Origin: 2-02-FULL-48-14 sp964356195
GTDB lineage: Bacteria; Patescibacteriota; Gracilibacteria; UBA1369; 2-02-FULL-48-14
Length of the DNA: 26,330 nt
Direction: 5' to 3'
Assembly (NCBI GenBank): GCA_964356195.1
Contig: CAYHGP010000016.1
Span: 1-26,330 of the forward strand
Shown in pieces: positions 1-7,009 of this stretch. Both the position numbers and the translations under genes were made by a program. The notes below the pieces were generated by a model. It was not told the origin of the DNA and did no database searches. It saw only the letters and a program-made list of their open reading frames with translations. Positions within the stretch are counted from its first letter, which is position 1. Each line of letters begins with the position of its first letter.

Positions 1-353
1 AGCATAAGACGATCATCGACCACATCACCATGCAGTATTTCCCTGCGCACTATGTTCTCTTTGAAAAGGGAGTACTCGGAAACGCCATGTACATTATAAA
101 ATCGGGGATGGTGCGCATTTACAATGAAAAAGAAGATATGGCAAACCTGGGAGAGGGAGATTTCTTCGGAGAAATGGCTCTTATAGAAGCAAAACCAAGA
201 AGCGCAAGCGCAGAGACCTTGTCAGATTGTGAAATATTTGTTTTAAATAAGGAAGACTTCGCATCTCTCATGCAAAAAAGCCCGGAGATCGCAAAAAAAG
301 TCGAAACCGCCTACGAAGCTCGAAAAGAGCAGAACAACCAAGCTCATCCTTAA
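1..353 (+). CDS. Cyclic-nucleotide-binding (CAP_ED) domain protein, 3' part
   Basis: The reading frame is open to the left edge of the window, and residues before the first in-window ATG (position 30) already look like the start of a cNMP-binding domain. The gene therefore begins upstream and only its last ~117 residues are seen. Visible family features are the early beta strands with FEKG and NAMYIIKSG, then the phosphate-binding cassette GEMALIEAKPRSASAE, where Glu and Arg normally contact the cyclic phosphate and ribose. A short charged helix and a polar tail ending NQAHP follow. No helix-turn-helix follows the domain, so this end is not a complete CRP/FNR-type regulator. It could be a stand-alone sensor or the C-terminus of a transporter or channel. 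DUF3307 starts 12 nt downstream on the same strand. The domain call is firm; the ligand and role are not known. Confidence 0.8.
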   Translation, partial: HKTIIDHITMQYFPAHYVLFEKGVLGNAMYIIKSGMVRIYNEKEDMANLGEGDFFGEMALIEAKPRSASAETLSDCEIFVLNKEDFASLMQKSPEIAKKVETAYEARKEQNNQAHP

Positions 354-365
354 ATTCTGAACACC

Positions 366-944
366 ATGGTCCTTCTCGAACTTGCAACCGCCCACCTGCT
401 CGGAGATTTCGTCTTCCAGTCCAACGACCTGCTCATGAGGAAGTACAAGAGCTGGACGGGAACTTTTCAGCACGTCTGCATTATTACTTTTTTCACGGTG
501 CTGTTCCTCTTTCCGTATTTGAATCACAAGGAGGCGTGGATGGTGGCGGGAATTATTTTTGCCGTACATTTCATTCAAGATCTACTCAAAGTGGAGTACG
601 ACCTGCGCTACAACCAAAAGAAAAAGAGCACCATACCCTTTTTCGTGGATCAATTCCTGCACATCGGCCTAATCACGTACCTGAGTCAGTGGTTCACGGC
701 CCTCACGCCTCTCACTTTACCAGCGTGGCTTCATACGCTGTATTTTTCAGAGTATTTGGCTGTTTACCTCATGGGTTTGATTCTTTTCTCCTTCGCTTAC
801 GACATCACCCTCTTTCAATTCAAACGCCAGAAATCAAAAAAATCGTTCGAGTATAAGCCAGACTATTCCGGAATGGGGAAACGGCTTTTGCTATTCAGCA
901 TCGCTTACGGCCTCGTTATGCTGGTGAACCGGAGCTTCATGTAA
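366..944 (+). CDS. DUF3307 family integral membrane protein
   Basis: A 192-residue hydrophobic protein. The N-terminal HLLGDFVFQ, with a following conserved His in a membrane segment (FQHVCIITFF), is the signature of DUF3307, a small multi-span membrane family with no established biochemical role. I count about four to five hydrophobic segments, near residues 40-55, 60-75, 90-110, 130-150 and 175-190, and a Lys-rich loop around 155-160. The start follows the stop of the cNMP-binding gene by 12 nt without a Shine-Dalgarno sequence, so it is probably cotranscribed. The last 54 bp overlap the 3' end of the convergent membrane-protein gene. Family assignment is by motif recognition only. Confidence 0.75.
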   Translation: MVLLELATAHLLGDFVFQSNDLLMRKYKSWTGTFQHVCIITFFTVLFLFPYLNHKEAWMVAGIIFAVHFIQDLLKVEYDLRYNQKKKSTIPFFVDQFLHIGLITYLSQWFTALTPLTLPAWLHTLYFSEYLAVYLMGLILFSFAYDITLFQFKRQKSKKSFEYKPDYSGMGKRLLLFSIAYGLVMLVNRSFM

Positions 945-1871
945 ATTGACGGTATTTGTCTCTTCCTTCGTGAGTTCCAGAAAAGTGTAGGTCCAAACGG
1001 TAGTGGTGAACATATGGAAGACGCCCAGAAAGTAAGAGGCAAAATACAGCACCACCAGCCCTACAATTCCTCCGACCACGGCTCCGATTTTAGCAAGCAC
1101 CGTGCTGGTGAAGAAAAAGATAGGCCCGAGAACTAAGGCGGGCACCAGAAGCGCCACCAGCAAGTTCAAAGCAATACGTACAATAATAACGGTCATCAAC
1201 AAGAGCATGAACAAGGTGTGATGCCACTGGCGAATCACAAGCCCGCTGCTGCGTACCACGCTGGTGAAAGCTCCTTCTTTGTCGATGACGATGTAGTATT
1301 CCGAGTAAGTCACAAGCAAGGTCAGAATGAGTCCCACAATCATGAAGAGTAGAAAAATCCATCCTAAAACCTCGAAAGGTTTCGGCCCCAAAATACGCAG
1401 TGCCAAAGACGCCTCAGTCACAATTCCCACCAAGCTGAAGGTTTTAATGAAAAGACTGTATTCAAAGAGCTGTAGAAATCGATTGAATCCGAAACTGATT
1501 CCTTCGGGAACGGAAACGGGTCGTCCCGCACGAATATGGGCCACGAGCTGAATCAAGGAACCTTGCGTAAAGACCGGCAAAAACAGGTAGGCCAAAAGAA
1601 TAATGGCAACAATGACGATGCCAAACACAACCAAACCGGGCTGCACTTTGAAAAGCCCCACGACTCCGGTGAAGACTTCAGAAATCAGATGACTTCCTTG
1701 GGCTCCTTCGCGGAAATAAGGGTTGTCCCAAAACGAAACGGCCTGGTAGCTCAAATACACCATTCCCACCAACAGTTCCAGCAACGCTGGAACAAATGCA
1801 AACCACCAAATAAGTTTCTTATTCCCTTGGGTAACGGCCCAAGCTTCACGAATAATGGCGCGATATTTCAT
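891..1871 (-). CDS. Polytopic membrane protein, unknown function
   Basis: A 326-residue protein with about six strongly hydrophobic segments, near residues 20-44, 78-102, 135-160, 167-190, 215-255 and 262-292. It ends in a hydrophilic, His/Glu-rich tail. The overall shape (short cytoplasmic N-terminus, long loop after the first helix, paired helices, basic loops) recalls the loosely defined glycerophosphoryl-diester/YciC-like membrane families, but I see no diagnostic motif and leave it unnamed. It is divergent from corA with a 63-bp shared promoter region, and a CATAAT box lies 6 nt before its ATG. Its 3' end overlaps that of the DUF3307 gene by 54 bp, so the two convergent transcripts are complementary there. 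Confidence 0.7.
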   Translation of the reverse strand: MKYRAIIREAWAVTQGNKKLIWWFAFVPALLELLVGMVYLSYQAVSFWDNPYFREGAQGSHLISEVFTGVVGLFKVQPGLVVFGIVIVAIILLAYLFLPVFTQGSLIQLVAHIRAGRPVSVPEGISFGFNRFLQLFEYSLFIKTFSLVGIVTEASLALRILGPKPFEVLGWIFLLFMIVGLILTLLVTYSEYYIVIDKEGAFTSVVRSSGLVIRQWHHTLFMLLLMTVIIVRIALNLLVALLVPALVLGPIFFFTSTVLAKIGAVVGGIVGLVVLYFASYFLGVFHMFTTTVWTYTFLELTKEETNTVNLHEAPVHQHNEAVSDAE

Positions 1872-1906
1872 ACCGGCATTATGCAGATAAACCGGGCTCT
1901 AGCCAA
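1872..1906 (-). promoter_or_regulatory. Promoter of the membrane-protein gene, predicted leaderless
   Basis: On the minus strand TTGGCT (1906-1901) is followed by a 17-bp spacer and CATAAT (1883-1878). The ATG begins 6 nt after the -10 box, so a normal start site would fall on or next to the initiation codon. Its -35 overlaps the -35 of the divergent corA promoter almost exactly. Confidence 0.55.
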
Positions 1907-1928
1907 GAGAGATTTGCCTGCGTATAAT
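1900..1928 (+). promoter_or_regulatory. corA promoter, predicted leaderless
   Basis: TAGCCA (1900-1905), a 17-bp spacer and a perfect TATAAT (1923-1928) lie 6 nt ahead of the corA ATG at 1935. Transcription would start at about the A of the ATG. There is no Shine-Dalgarno sequence between box and start. Confidence 0.6.
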
Positions 1929-1934
1929 CGGCCC

Positions 1935-2849
1935 ATGCAACGCCAAATCACTTTAGAAAAACTGACGTGGATCGACTTGGACGATCCTGATATGGAGACC
2001 CTTCATGGATTAAAAGAGAAGTACGGTTTCCACGAACTCGACATTGAAGATTGTCTCACGGAAAATCAACGCTCCAAAATTGACGAATACGGCGACCACT
2101 TGTTCATTATTTTGCACTTTCCTTATTACGATAAACGCAAGCAGCGCATCGTGATGGAGGAGTTGGACATCTTTATAAAGAACAACCTTCTTATCACCAT
2201 TCACTGGGGTACTGTAAAACCACTCAGCGATCTTTTCGAGCAGGCGGAAAAAAACACCGAAGAGCGGAAAAAATTGATGGCACACTCCAGCGGTTATCTT
2301 TTGTACGAAATTGTGGATCAGCTCTTCTTCAGCCTTTTTCCCATTCTCGATCTCATCGAAAACAGCGTGGCCAGCTTGGAACAGGAAGCGTTCTCTTTCT
2401 CCAAGGAACGCGACATGCTTAAGGAAATTCTGAACACCAAGAAAAACATCATCACTTTCCGACGCATCATGGGCCCGCTTCGGACGGTCATTGCACAAAT
2501 GGAACACAAGAACAAAAAATTCCTGCCCGAAAGTTTGGAAGTTTATTTTGACGACGTTTTGGATAAAGTGGAAAAAATATGGAGCAATTTGGAGAACCAA
2601 AAAGAGTTGATCGAATCGTTGCAAGACACGAACGAATCCATCATTTCTCACACCACGAACAACGTCATTAAAACACTCACGGTATTTTCCGTGGTCATGT
2701 TGCCACTCAATCTGCTCGCGGGGGTTTATGGGATGAATGTGGCTCTGCCTTTTGCTACGCATCCTTCTATGTTTTTCTTTATTTCCGGCGGAATGGCCAG
2801 CCTCCTGATCGTGATGCTCATTTTCTTCAAAGTGAAGCGATGGATTTAA
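1935..2849 (+). CDS. corA: CorA-type magnesium/divalent cation channel
   Basis: A 304-residue protein, close to the usual 310-320 of CorA. The N-terminal soluble domain (about 1-235) includes the typical early segment with DIEDCLT and FIILHFPYY, then long acidic/basic helices forming the funnel. The C-terminus has the two CorA membrane helices: the first runs into the selectivity-loop motif Y-G-M-N (265-268), the second covers about 277-298, and the protein ends in a basic tail. CorA is a pentameric inner-membrane channel for Mg2+ and sometimes Co2+ or Ni2+. The frame is open further 5' to 1536, but that part lies antisense to the neighbouring gene and has no CorA resemblance; ATG 1935, placed directly after a TATAAT box, is the better start. 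Confidence 0.93.
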   Translation: MQRQITLEKLTWIDLDDPDMETLHGLKEKYGFHELDIEDCLTENQRSKIDEYGDHLFIILHFPYYDKRKQRIVMEELDIFIKNNLLITIHWGTVKPLSDLFEQAEKNTEERKKLMAHSSGYLLYEIVDQLFFSLFPILDLIENSVASLEQEAFSFSKERDMLKEILNTKKNIITFRRIMGPLRTVIAQMEHKNKKFLPESLEVYFDDVLDKVEKIWSNLENQKELIESLQDTNESIISHTTNNVIKTLTVFSVVMLPLNLLAGVYGMNVALPFATHPSMFFFISGGMASLLIVMLIFFKVKRWI

Positions 2850-2880
2850 AGAAAAAATGCGTTGTCGGAGCTGTGACAAC
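2848..2880 (-). terminator. Minus-strand intrinsic terminator 3' of corA
   Basis: A perfect 6-bp inverted repeat GTTGTC/GACAAC (2861-2866 and 2875-2880) with an 8-nt loop is, read on the minus strand, followed by GCA and a run of six T (2857-2852). On the plus strand no T tract follows it. It would therefore stop transcription running leftward into corA rather than corA itself. Confidence 0.45.
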
Positions 2881-2891
2881 AGCAATTAAAC

Positions 2892-2920
2892 TTGCCAAAA
2901 TTCGCACCGTCCTATAAAAT
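2892..2920 (+). promoter_or_regulatory. rpsO promoter
   Basis: TTGCCA (2892-2897), a 17-bp spacer and TAAAAT (2915-2920) lie 23 nt upstream of the rpsO ATG. The predicted leader is about 17 nt and has no Shine-Dalgarno sequence. Confidence 0.55.
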
Positions 2921-2943
2921 GCCACCGCTTTAACAGCCAGACC

Positions 2944-3207
2944 ATGAAACGAGACGAAAAGAAAAAGGTGATCAAAAAGTACGGTACCCATGAAACGGAT
3001 ACCGGAAGTGCTCAGGTTCAGTCAGCGATTCTGACCAACCGAATCAACGAACTCACCGGACATTTGAAGGCGCACAAAAACGACCTTCACTCCCGACAAG
3101 GCTTGCTGAAGCTCGTCGGAAAACGACGCCGTCATCTTCAATACTTGAAAACCAAGAATCCTGAAGAATACGGAAAGCTCATTGAAAAGCTCGACATTCG
3201 AAAATAA
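2944..3207 (+). CDS. rpsO: Ribosomal protein S15 (uS15)
   Basis: An 87-residue protein matching S15 over its full length (bacterial S15 is usually 88-89). Hallmarks are the TGSAQVQ segment, the NDLHSR motif that contacts the three-way junction of the central domain of 16S rRNA, and KRRRHLQYL with its basic run. S15 is a primary binding protein in assembly of the small-subunit platform. The gene has its own promoter and a terminator directly after it. The rpsO-pnp order is the classical bacterial arrangement. No Shine-Dalgarno sequence precedes the ATG. Confidence 0.97.
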   Translation: MKRDEKKKVIKKYGTHETDTGSAQVQSAILTNRINELTGHLKAHKNDLHSRQGLLKLVGKRRRHLQYLKTKNPEEYGKLIEKLDIRK

Positions 3208-3212
3208 ACCGG

Positions 3213-3239
3213 AGCCCCGTTATGGGGCTTTGTTTTTTT
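3213..3239 (+). terminator. rpsO terminator
   Basis: AGCCCC (3213-3218), a 5-nt loop and GGGGCT (3224-3229) are followed by TTTG and seven T. This is a textbook intrinsic terminator six bases after the rpsO stop. Some read-through into pnp is likely, as in other bacteria with this gene pair. Confidence 0.85.
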
Positions 3240-3255
3240 GTCCACAAGAACCGCC

Positions 3256-3309
3256 CTCACTCAGGGTGAGATCACAAGAACTCTCAATCTAAACGGACCC
3301 GTTGGGTCT
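3256..3309 (+). promoter_or_regulatory. Two small hairpins in the rpsO-pnp spacer
   Basis: CTCAC/GTGAG (3256-3260 with 3266-3270) and GGACCC/GGGTCT (3295-3300 with 3304-3309, one G-T pair, 3-nt loop) can each fold in RNA reading into pnp. In Escherichia coli a hairpin in the pnp leader is the target of RNase III and PNPase autoregulation. A similar role here is only a guess. The rest of the 195-bp spacer shows an AT-rich TATATT (3381-3386) near the pnp start and nothing else I recognise. Confidence 0.3.
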
Positions 3310-3402
3310 CAAGGTCGAAAAACGAGAAGTCTTGAAACCTCCTCCTGAGTAAAAAGGGCCAAAGGCGCAAGCCATAACCTTATATTTAATTTTACTCAGA
3401 CT

Positions 3403-5613
3403 ATGTCTATACAAACTGTTGAAACCGAACTTGCCGGTCGCAAGATTAAGCTCGAAACCGGTCGTTTGGCGTTACAAGCCAACGGTGCGGTAACTATTCA
3501 AATGGGGGAGAGCATCGTGCTCTGCACCGCTATGATGTCCGAAGAAGGGAAACCTGACGCGGATTTCTTTCCTTTGACCATTGAATACCAGGAACGTTAT
3601 TACGCTTCCGGAAAAATCAAAGGCTCTCGTTTTATGAAGCGCGACGGACGCTCCAGCGATGAAGCCGTTTTGAAGGCTCGTATTATCGATCGCCCTATTC
3701 GCCCTTTGTTCCCTAAAGGAATCACAAATGAAGCGCAAGGAATCGCTACGATTCTTTCCGCCGACCTCGAAAATCAAACGGATGTTATGGCTATCACCGG
3801 TATGTCCGCCGCTTGTTTGATTGCAGGACTTCCTTTCGCCGGGCCTTTGTCCGGAGTGCGCATTGGAAGAAAGGACGGTCAGTTTATTGTGTTCCCAACT
3901 TTTGCAGAAATGCAGGGCAGCGACCTCGACCTGCTCGTGGCCGGAACCCCGGACGCGATTGCCATGGTGGAAGCCGGAGCAAACGAACTCACCGAAACTC
4001 AAATGATTGAGGCTTTGGAACTCGCGCACAAAACCATCAAAGAAATCTGTACGCTTCAGCTCCAGCTCGTTGCAAAGATCAACCCTACGCCTCGAACCTA
4101 CACCGTGGCCAAGGCCAGCGATGAAATGATCAACTTGGTGGCCGGAATTCTTAGCCCTGAAGACCTCGCGACTTACAAAGGAGGAAGCAAGAAAGAAATC
4201 AAAGATGCTATTCACGCTTTGGAAACGAAAGTCCTCACACACTTTGCCGCCGAGATTGAGGCCGAAACTTACAAAAAGTCCGCCTTGCTCGCCGCCCTCA
4301 GCAAAGTCATGGACAACTCCATGCGAAACAACATTCTCTTGCGCGACCAACGTCTCGACGGACGTCGCCTCGATGAAGTTCGTAAAATCAGCATTGAAGT
4401 GGGATTGATGCCTCGAACTCACGGTTCCGCATTGTTCCAACGCGGTGAAACGCAAGCCCTCACGCTCACCACTTTGGGAGCACCCGGCGATGCACAAATC
4501 ATCGACTCGATGGAAGTGGACATGGAAAAACGCTACATCCATTACTATGTTTTCCCACCTTATTCCGTTGGAGAAATCAAAGGTCTTCGTGGAGCTTCCC
4601 GACGTGAAGTAGGACACGGCGCACTCGCAGAACGCGCATTGCTCCCTGTCATACCTTCCAAAGAAGACTTCCCTTACACCTTGCTCTTAGTTTCCGAAAT
4701 CATGACGTGTAACGGGTCCAGCTCTATGGCTTCGGTCTGTGGCTCGACTCTTTCCCTCATGGACGCCGGAGTACCTATTAAGAAACCGGTTTCTGCGGTA
4801 GCCATGGGACTCGTATGCAGCGATGAATTTAAGCAAACCGGAACCGGAGCGTACAAAATTCTCACCGACATTCAGTCTTTCGAAGACTTTGCCGGAGACA
4901 TGGATTTCAAAGTAGCTCGCACACCGGACGGAATCACTGCTCTGCAAATGGATATTAAAGTGAAAGGAATCACCACCGCGATGATGAGCGAAGCGCTCAC
5001 CAAAGCCAAAGTGGCTTGTGACCAAATGCTTGTCGAAATGAAGGCCGTTCTGCCTACGTACCGAGCGCAGCTTTCCAAGTACGCGCCCATCATCATGAAG
5101 ATCCAAATCAATCCAGACTTTATTCGCACTGTGATTGGAAAGGGTGGAGAAACCATCCAAAAGATCACGGCGGAATGTGGCGTTGAAATGGACATCGAAC
5201 AAACCGGTCTCGTGATTATTACCGCACCGAACCAGGAAGCCGGAGACAAAGCCGCTAAATGGGTGAAAGATCTTGTTTACGAACCAACCGTCGGTGAAGA
5301 ATTCGACGGGGAAGTGGTGAACATTATGGATTTCGGAGCTTTCGTTGAAATCGCTCCCGGAAAAGACGGACTCGTTCACATCTCCAACCTCCGACCTTTC
5401 CACGTTAGCAAAGTGGAAGACGTCGTGAAATTGGGCGACAAGGTTCACGTGAAGTTGACCAAAATCGACGAACAAGGTCGTTACAACCTCTCGATGAAGG
5501 AATTCTACCAGGAGACTCCTCCTGCAAAGAAGCCTGATGCTCCTCAAGCGCCAGCTGCACCTGCAGCTCCGGCAGCACCTCTTGCAGGTCCTTCCGACGA
5601 CGGTCAGTTCTAA
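3403..5613 (+). CDS. pnp: Polyribonucleotide nucleotidyltransferase (PNPase)
   Basis: A 736-residue phosphorolytic 3'-5' exoribonuclease that degrades RNA to nucleoside diphosphates and forms trimers with a central channel. Domain order is complete: a first RNase PH-like domain (about 5-220), an all-helical linker, a second RNase PH-like domain (about 310-545) with SSMASVCG and the metal-binding GDMDFKVA (Asp499, Asp501), a KH domain with the GxxG loop VIGKGG from residue 577, and an S1 domain (about 632-700). The C-terminal tail is an Ala/Pro-rich low-complexity stretch from about residue 706, ending DDGQF, which replaces the RNase E-binding tail of proteobacteria. The start is the ATG after an AT-rich stretch, with no Shine-Dalgarno sequence. 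A terminator follows the stop. Confidence 0.97.
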   Translation: MSIQTVETELAGRKIKLETGRLALQANGAVTIQMGESIVLCTAMMSEEGKPDADFFPLTIEYQERYYASGKIKGSRFMKRDGRSSDEAVLKARIIDRPIRPLFPKGITNEAQGIATILSADLENQTDVMAITGMSAACLIAGLPFAGPLSGVRIGRKDGQFIVFPTFAEMQGSDLDLLVAGTPDAIAMVEAGANELTETQMIEALELAHKTIKEICTLQLQLVAKINPTPRTYTVAKASDEMINLVAGILSPEDLATYKGGSKKEIKDAIHALETKVLTHFAAEIEAETYKKSALLAALSKVMDNSMRNNILLRDQRLDGRRLDEVRKISIEVGLMPRTHGSALFQRGETQALTLTTLGAPGDAQIIDSMEVDMEKRYIHYYVFPPYSVGEIKGLRGASRREVGHGALAERALLPVIPSKEDFPYTLLLVSEIMTCNGSSSMASVCGSTLSLMDAGVPIKKPVSAVAMGLVCSDEFKQTGTGAYKILTDIQSFEDFAGDMDFKVARTPDGITALQMDIKVKGITTAMMSEALTKAKVACDQMLVEMKAVLPTYRAQLSKYAPIIMKIQINPDFIRTVIGKGGETIQKITAECGVEMDIEQTGLVIITAPNQEAGDKAAKWVKDLVYEPTVGEEFDGEVVNIMDFGAFVEIAPGKDGLVHISNLRPFHVSKVEDVVKLGDKVHVKLTKIDEQGRYNLSMKEFYQETPPAKKPDAPQAPAAPAAPAAPLAGPSDDGQF

Positions 5614-5622
5614 ATAAAAACG

Positions 5623-5659
5623 TAGAGGGAGCGGCACACTTGCTTCTCCCTCTATTTTT
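5623..5659 (+). terminator. pnp terminator
   Basis: TAGAGGGAG (5623-5631) pairs perfectly with CTCCCTCTA (5646-5654), followed by TTTTTG. The 9-bp stem sits ten bases after the pnp stop. The end of the T tract touches the predicted tRNA-Gly promoter. Confidence 0.85.
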
Positions 5660-5667
5660 GCTAAAAT
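5659..5667 (+). promoter_or_regulatory. Extended -10 promoter of tRNA-Gly
   Basis: TGCTAAAAT, the same nonamer found before rarA, lies 14 nt upstream of the first base of the tRNA. Transcription would begin about 7-8 nt before the mature 5' end. No clear -35 is visible because that position falls inside the pnp terminator hairpin. Confidence 0.45.
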
Positions 5668-5681
5668 CATCTGGCTAAAAC

Positions 5682-5756
5682 GCAGGTATCGTATAGCGGC
5701 TATTATATAACCTTGCCAAGGTTGAGATACGGGTTCGACTCCCGTTACCTGCTCCA
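5682..5756 (+). tRNA. tRNA-Gly (anticodon GCC)
   Basis: The cloverleaf can be drawn by eye. The acceptor arm GCAGGTA (5682-5688) pairs with TACCTGC (5746-5752). The anticodon arm TAACC/GGTTG encloses the loop TTGCCAA with anticodon GCC at 5715-5717. The T arm ACGGG/CCCGT encloses TTCGACT. The discriminator base is T, as usual for bacterial tRNA-Gly, and CCA is encoded (5754-5756). It reads GGC and GGU codons. The gene ends 9 bp before the stop of the convergent orphan gene. Confidence 0.95.
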
Positions 5757-5765
5757 AACCGAACT

Positions 5766-6878
5766 TCAACCAAAGAACTTTTTTAGACCAGCTCGCACCT
5801 GGTCTCCAACGCTTGTGCGCTTCACTTCCACGGGTTTTGGCTTCTCCACTGGGACGGGGTCCTCTTTAAACGCTGGATTGCCAGGAAACAGCTTCGCGAA
5901 TCTTTTCTTACGGCCATCGACTTTTTGCCCTTCGTGCAAGCGTTTTCGTAGTCCCTCAACCCCTTCCTTCATAATCAAATCGTCCACCAAATTTGCCAAC
6001 TCGGTAGGAGTACCCATTTCAGGCACCTTTCCCGGAACATCGATGAGGTGAATTCCATGGTGACCAAAATACTTAGGGATGTGATCGGCTACCTGCACGT
6101 TCATGTCGCCTAACCCCTCGGTCGCCGCTTGATTCCCCAACAGATTTGCATAGATAGAAAAATCGTCCTCGCCTTGAATGATTTCCATCAAAGCAAAAAA
6201 GAGGATTAGTTGACTATATTTGTTGCCGCAAGCTTCTTGAGATTGGGCCTTAAATCTTGCGATGAGCTGATCAGGGATCCGAATCACTCCATTTTTCCCG
6301 TTTTGGAGCTGATCTAAAGAAAATTTCACCAAGTCCCGAATGTGTTCGTTGTTTCTATACGCTTCGCTCATTTTTTCAGGTGAGCTTAAAAATCCTTTGT
6401 CGAAGTGTTTTTGAAAGCCGGGCAAACGATCGTAGACATAAGAGATAGCCTCAGTTGAGCCAGGGGATTCACGGCGGCCCCTATTGAAGTTATGACCAGC
6501 CCACAAGGCAGCAGCCATAACGCCCACATAATCCGCTTCCTCTTCTGCTTTTTCATAAAACAAGACTTGTGGCACGGAATGGGGCCTGTTCATGTGCTCT
6601 TCAAGTCTTCCATGCGCTTGACCCACAAAAGGGCCTTTTCTAAAAGTAACCCCGGTATAGTTCAAGTCCCGACGAACGAACTCCGCCACACGTCGAACTC
6701 CTTGAAGCTCAGGCCGGTCTTGACCGTACATAATTTCATCTTCAAACCCATAGCCGCCTCCGCTTATCCTCTCAAAATGAGGATTTTCATCACGACGAGT
6801 GGTGTAGCCCAAATGGTAAAACTTATGAGGGTACTCAGTGCCCCATTCCTGCGATCCGGTTTTTTCGATGTCTTTCAT
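5766..6878 (-). CDS. Hypothetical protein, 370 residues
   Basis: I do not recognise this protein. It has no signal peptide or membrane helix. The N-terminal half is rich in Gly, Arg, His and acidic residues and includes YEKAEEEADYVGVMAAALWAG (split here by eye into an acidic run and a small hydrophobic helix, near 110-130). The middle is helical, and the C-terminal 45 residues are basic with a Pro/Lys-rich linker (PVPVEKPKPVEV), ending in GLKKFFG. The EEEAD helix faintly recalls the third metal ligand of M48-type peptidases, but no HExxH is present, so I do not call it a protease. The ATG directly follows TATAAT plus six bases. It faces tRNA-Gly at its 3' end and is divergent from the Cys-rich gene. 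Confidence 0.75.
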   Translation of the reverse strand: MKDIEKTGSQEWGTEYPHKFYHLGYTTRRDENPHFERISGGGYGFEDEIMYGQDRPELQGVRRVAEFVRRDLNYTGVTFRKGPFVGQAHGRLEEHMNRPHSVPQVLFYEKAEEEADYVGVMAAALWAGHNFNRGRRESPGSTEAISYVYDRLPGFQKHFDKGFLSSPEKMSEAYRNNEHIRDLVKFSLDQLQNGKNGVIRIPDQLIARFKAQSQEACGNKYSQLILFFALMEIIQGEDDFSIYANLLGNQAATEGLGDMNVQVADHIPKYFGHHGIHLIDVPGKVPEMGTPTELANLVDDLIMKEGVEGLRKRLHEGQKVDGRKKRFAKLFPGNPAFKEDPVPVEKPKPVEVKRTSVGDQVRAGLKKFFG

Positions 6879-6884
6879 CTCCTA

Positions 6885-6893
6885 ATTATACCA
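6885..6893 (-). promoter_or_regulatory. Extended -10 promoter of the 370-residue orphan, predicted leaderless
   Basis: TGGTATAAT on the minus strand ends 6 nt before the ATG at 6878. The six bases in between are TAGGAG, which look like a Shine-Dalgarno sequence but touch the ATG, too close to work as one. Confidence 0.6.
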
Positions 6894-6993
6894 CATTCAA
6901 AGATATGATCCTAGGTTCAGGGGGATGGTCCAGGCCTCAGGACTAGTTCGAGGGCACTATTCCGCACATCGTTCCATATAGAGCTCCAAACTG

Positions 6994-7002
6994 TGCTAAA
7001 GT
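6994..7002 (+). promoter_or_regulatory. Extended -10 promoter of the Cys-rich gene, predicted leaderless
   Basis: TGCTAAAGT ends 7 nt before the ATG at 7010. The rest of the 131-bp divergent spacer has a GTCC/GGAC inverted repeat near 6929-6944 and a CCTAGG palindrome but no gene. Confidence 0.5.
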
Positions 7003-7009
7003 ACGAGTA

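Noticed and set aside
1536..1934. Possible 133-residue N-terminal extension of CorA
   Set aside because: It is antisense to the membrane-protein gene, unlike any CorA N-terminus, and lies upstream of a good promoter placed just before ATG 1935.
2010..2885. 291-residue minus-strand frame inside corA
   Set aside because: Antisense to a conserved CorA sequence and without motifs; it also crosses the terminator hairpin at 2861-2880.
3472..4617. 381-residue open frame on the minus strand inside pnp
   Set aside because: It has no recognisable domain and the plus strand encodes a fully conserved PNPase; the open frame follows from pnp codon use.
4687..5769. 360-residue open frame on the minus strand across the pnp end and tRNA-Gly
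   Set aside because: It runs through the tRNA and the pnp terminator and has no protein-like motif.
5787..5806. GACCAG/CTGGTC hairpin next to a T run near the end of the orphan gene
   Set aside because: It lies in coding sequence, and the T run precedes the stem on the plus strand, so it fits a terminator on neither strand.
6879..6884. TAGGAG as a Shine-Dalgarno sequence for the 370-residue orphan
   Set aside because: It abuts the ATG with no spacer, and a perfect TATAAT ends right before it, so a ribosome site there would barely be on the mRNA.
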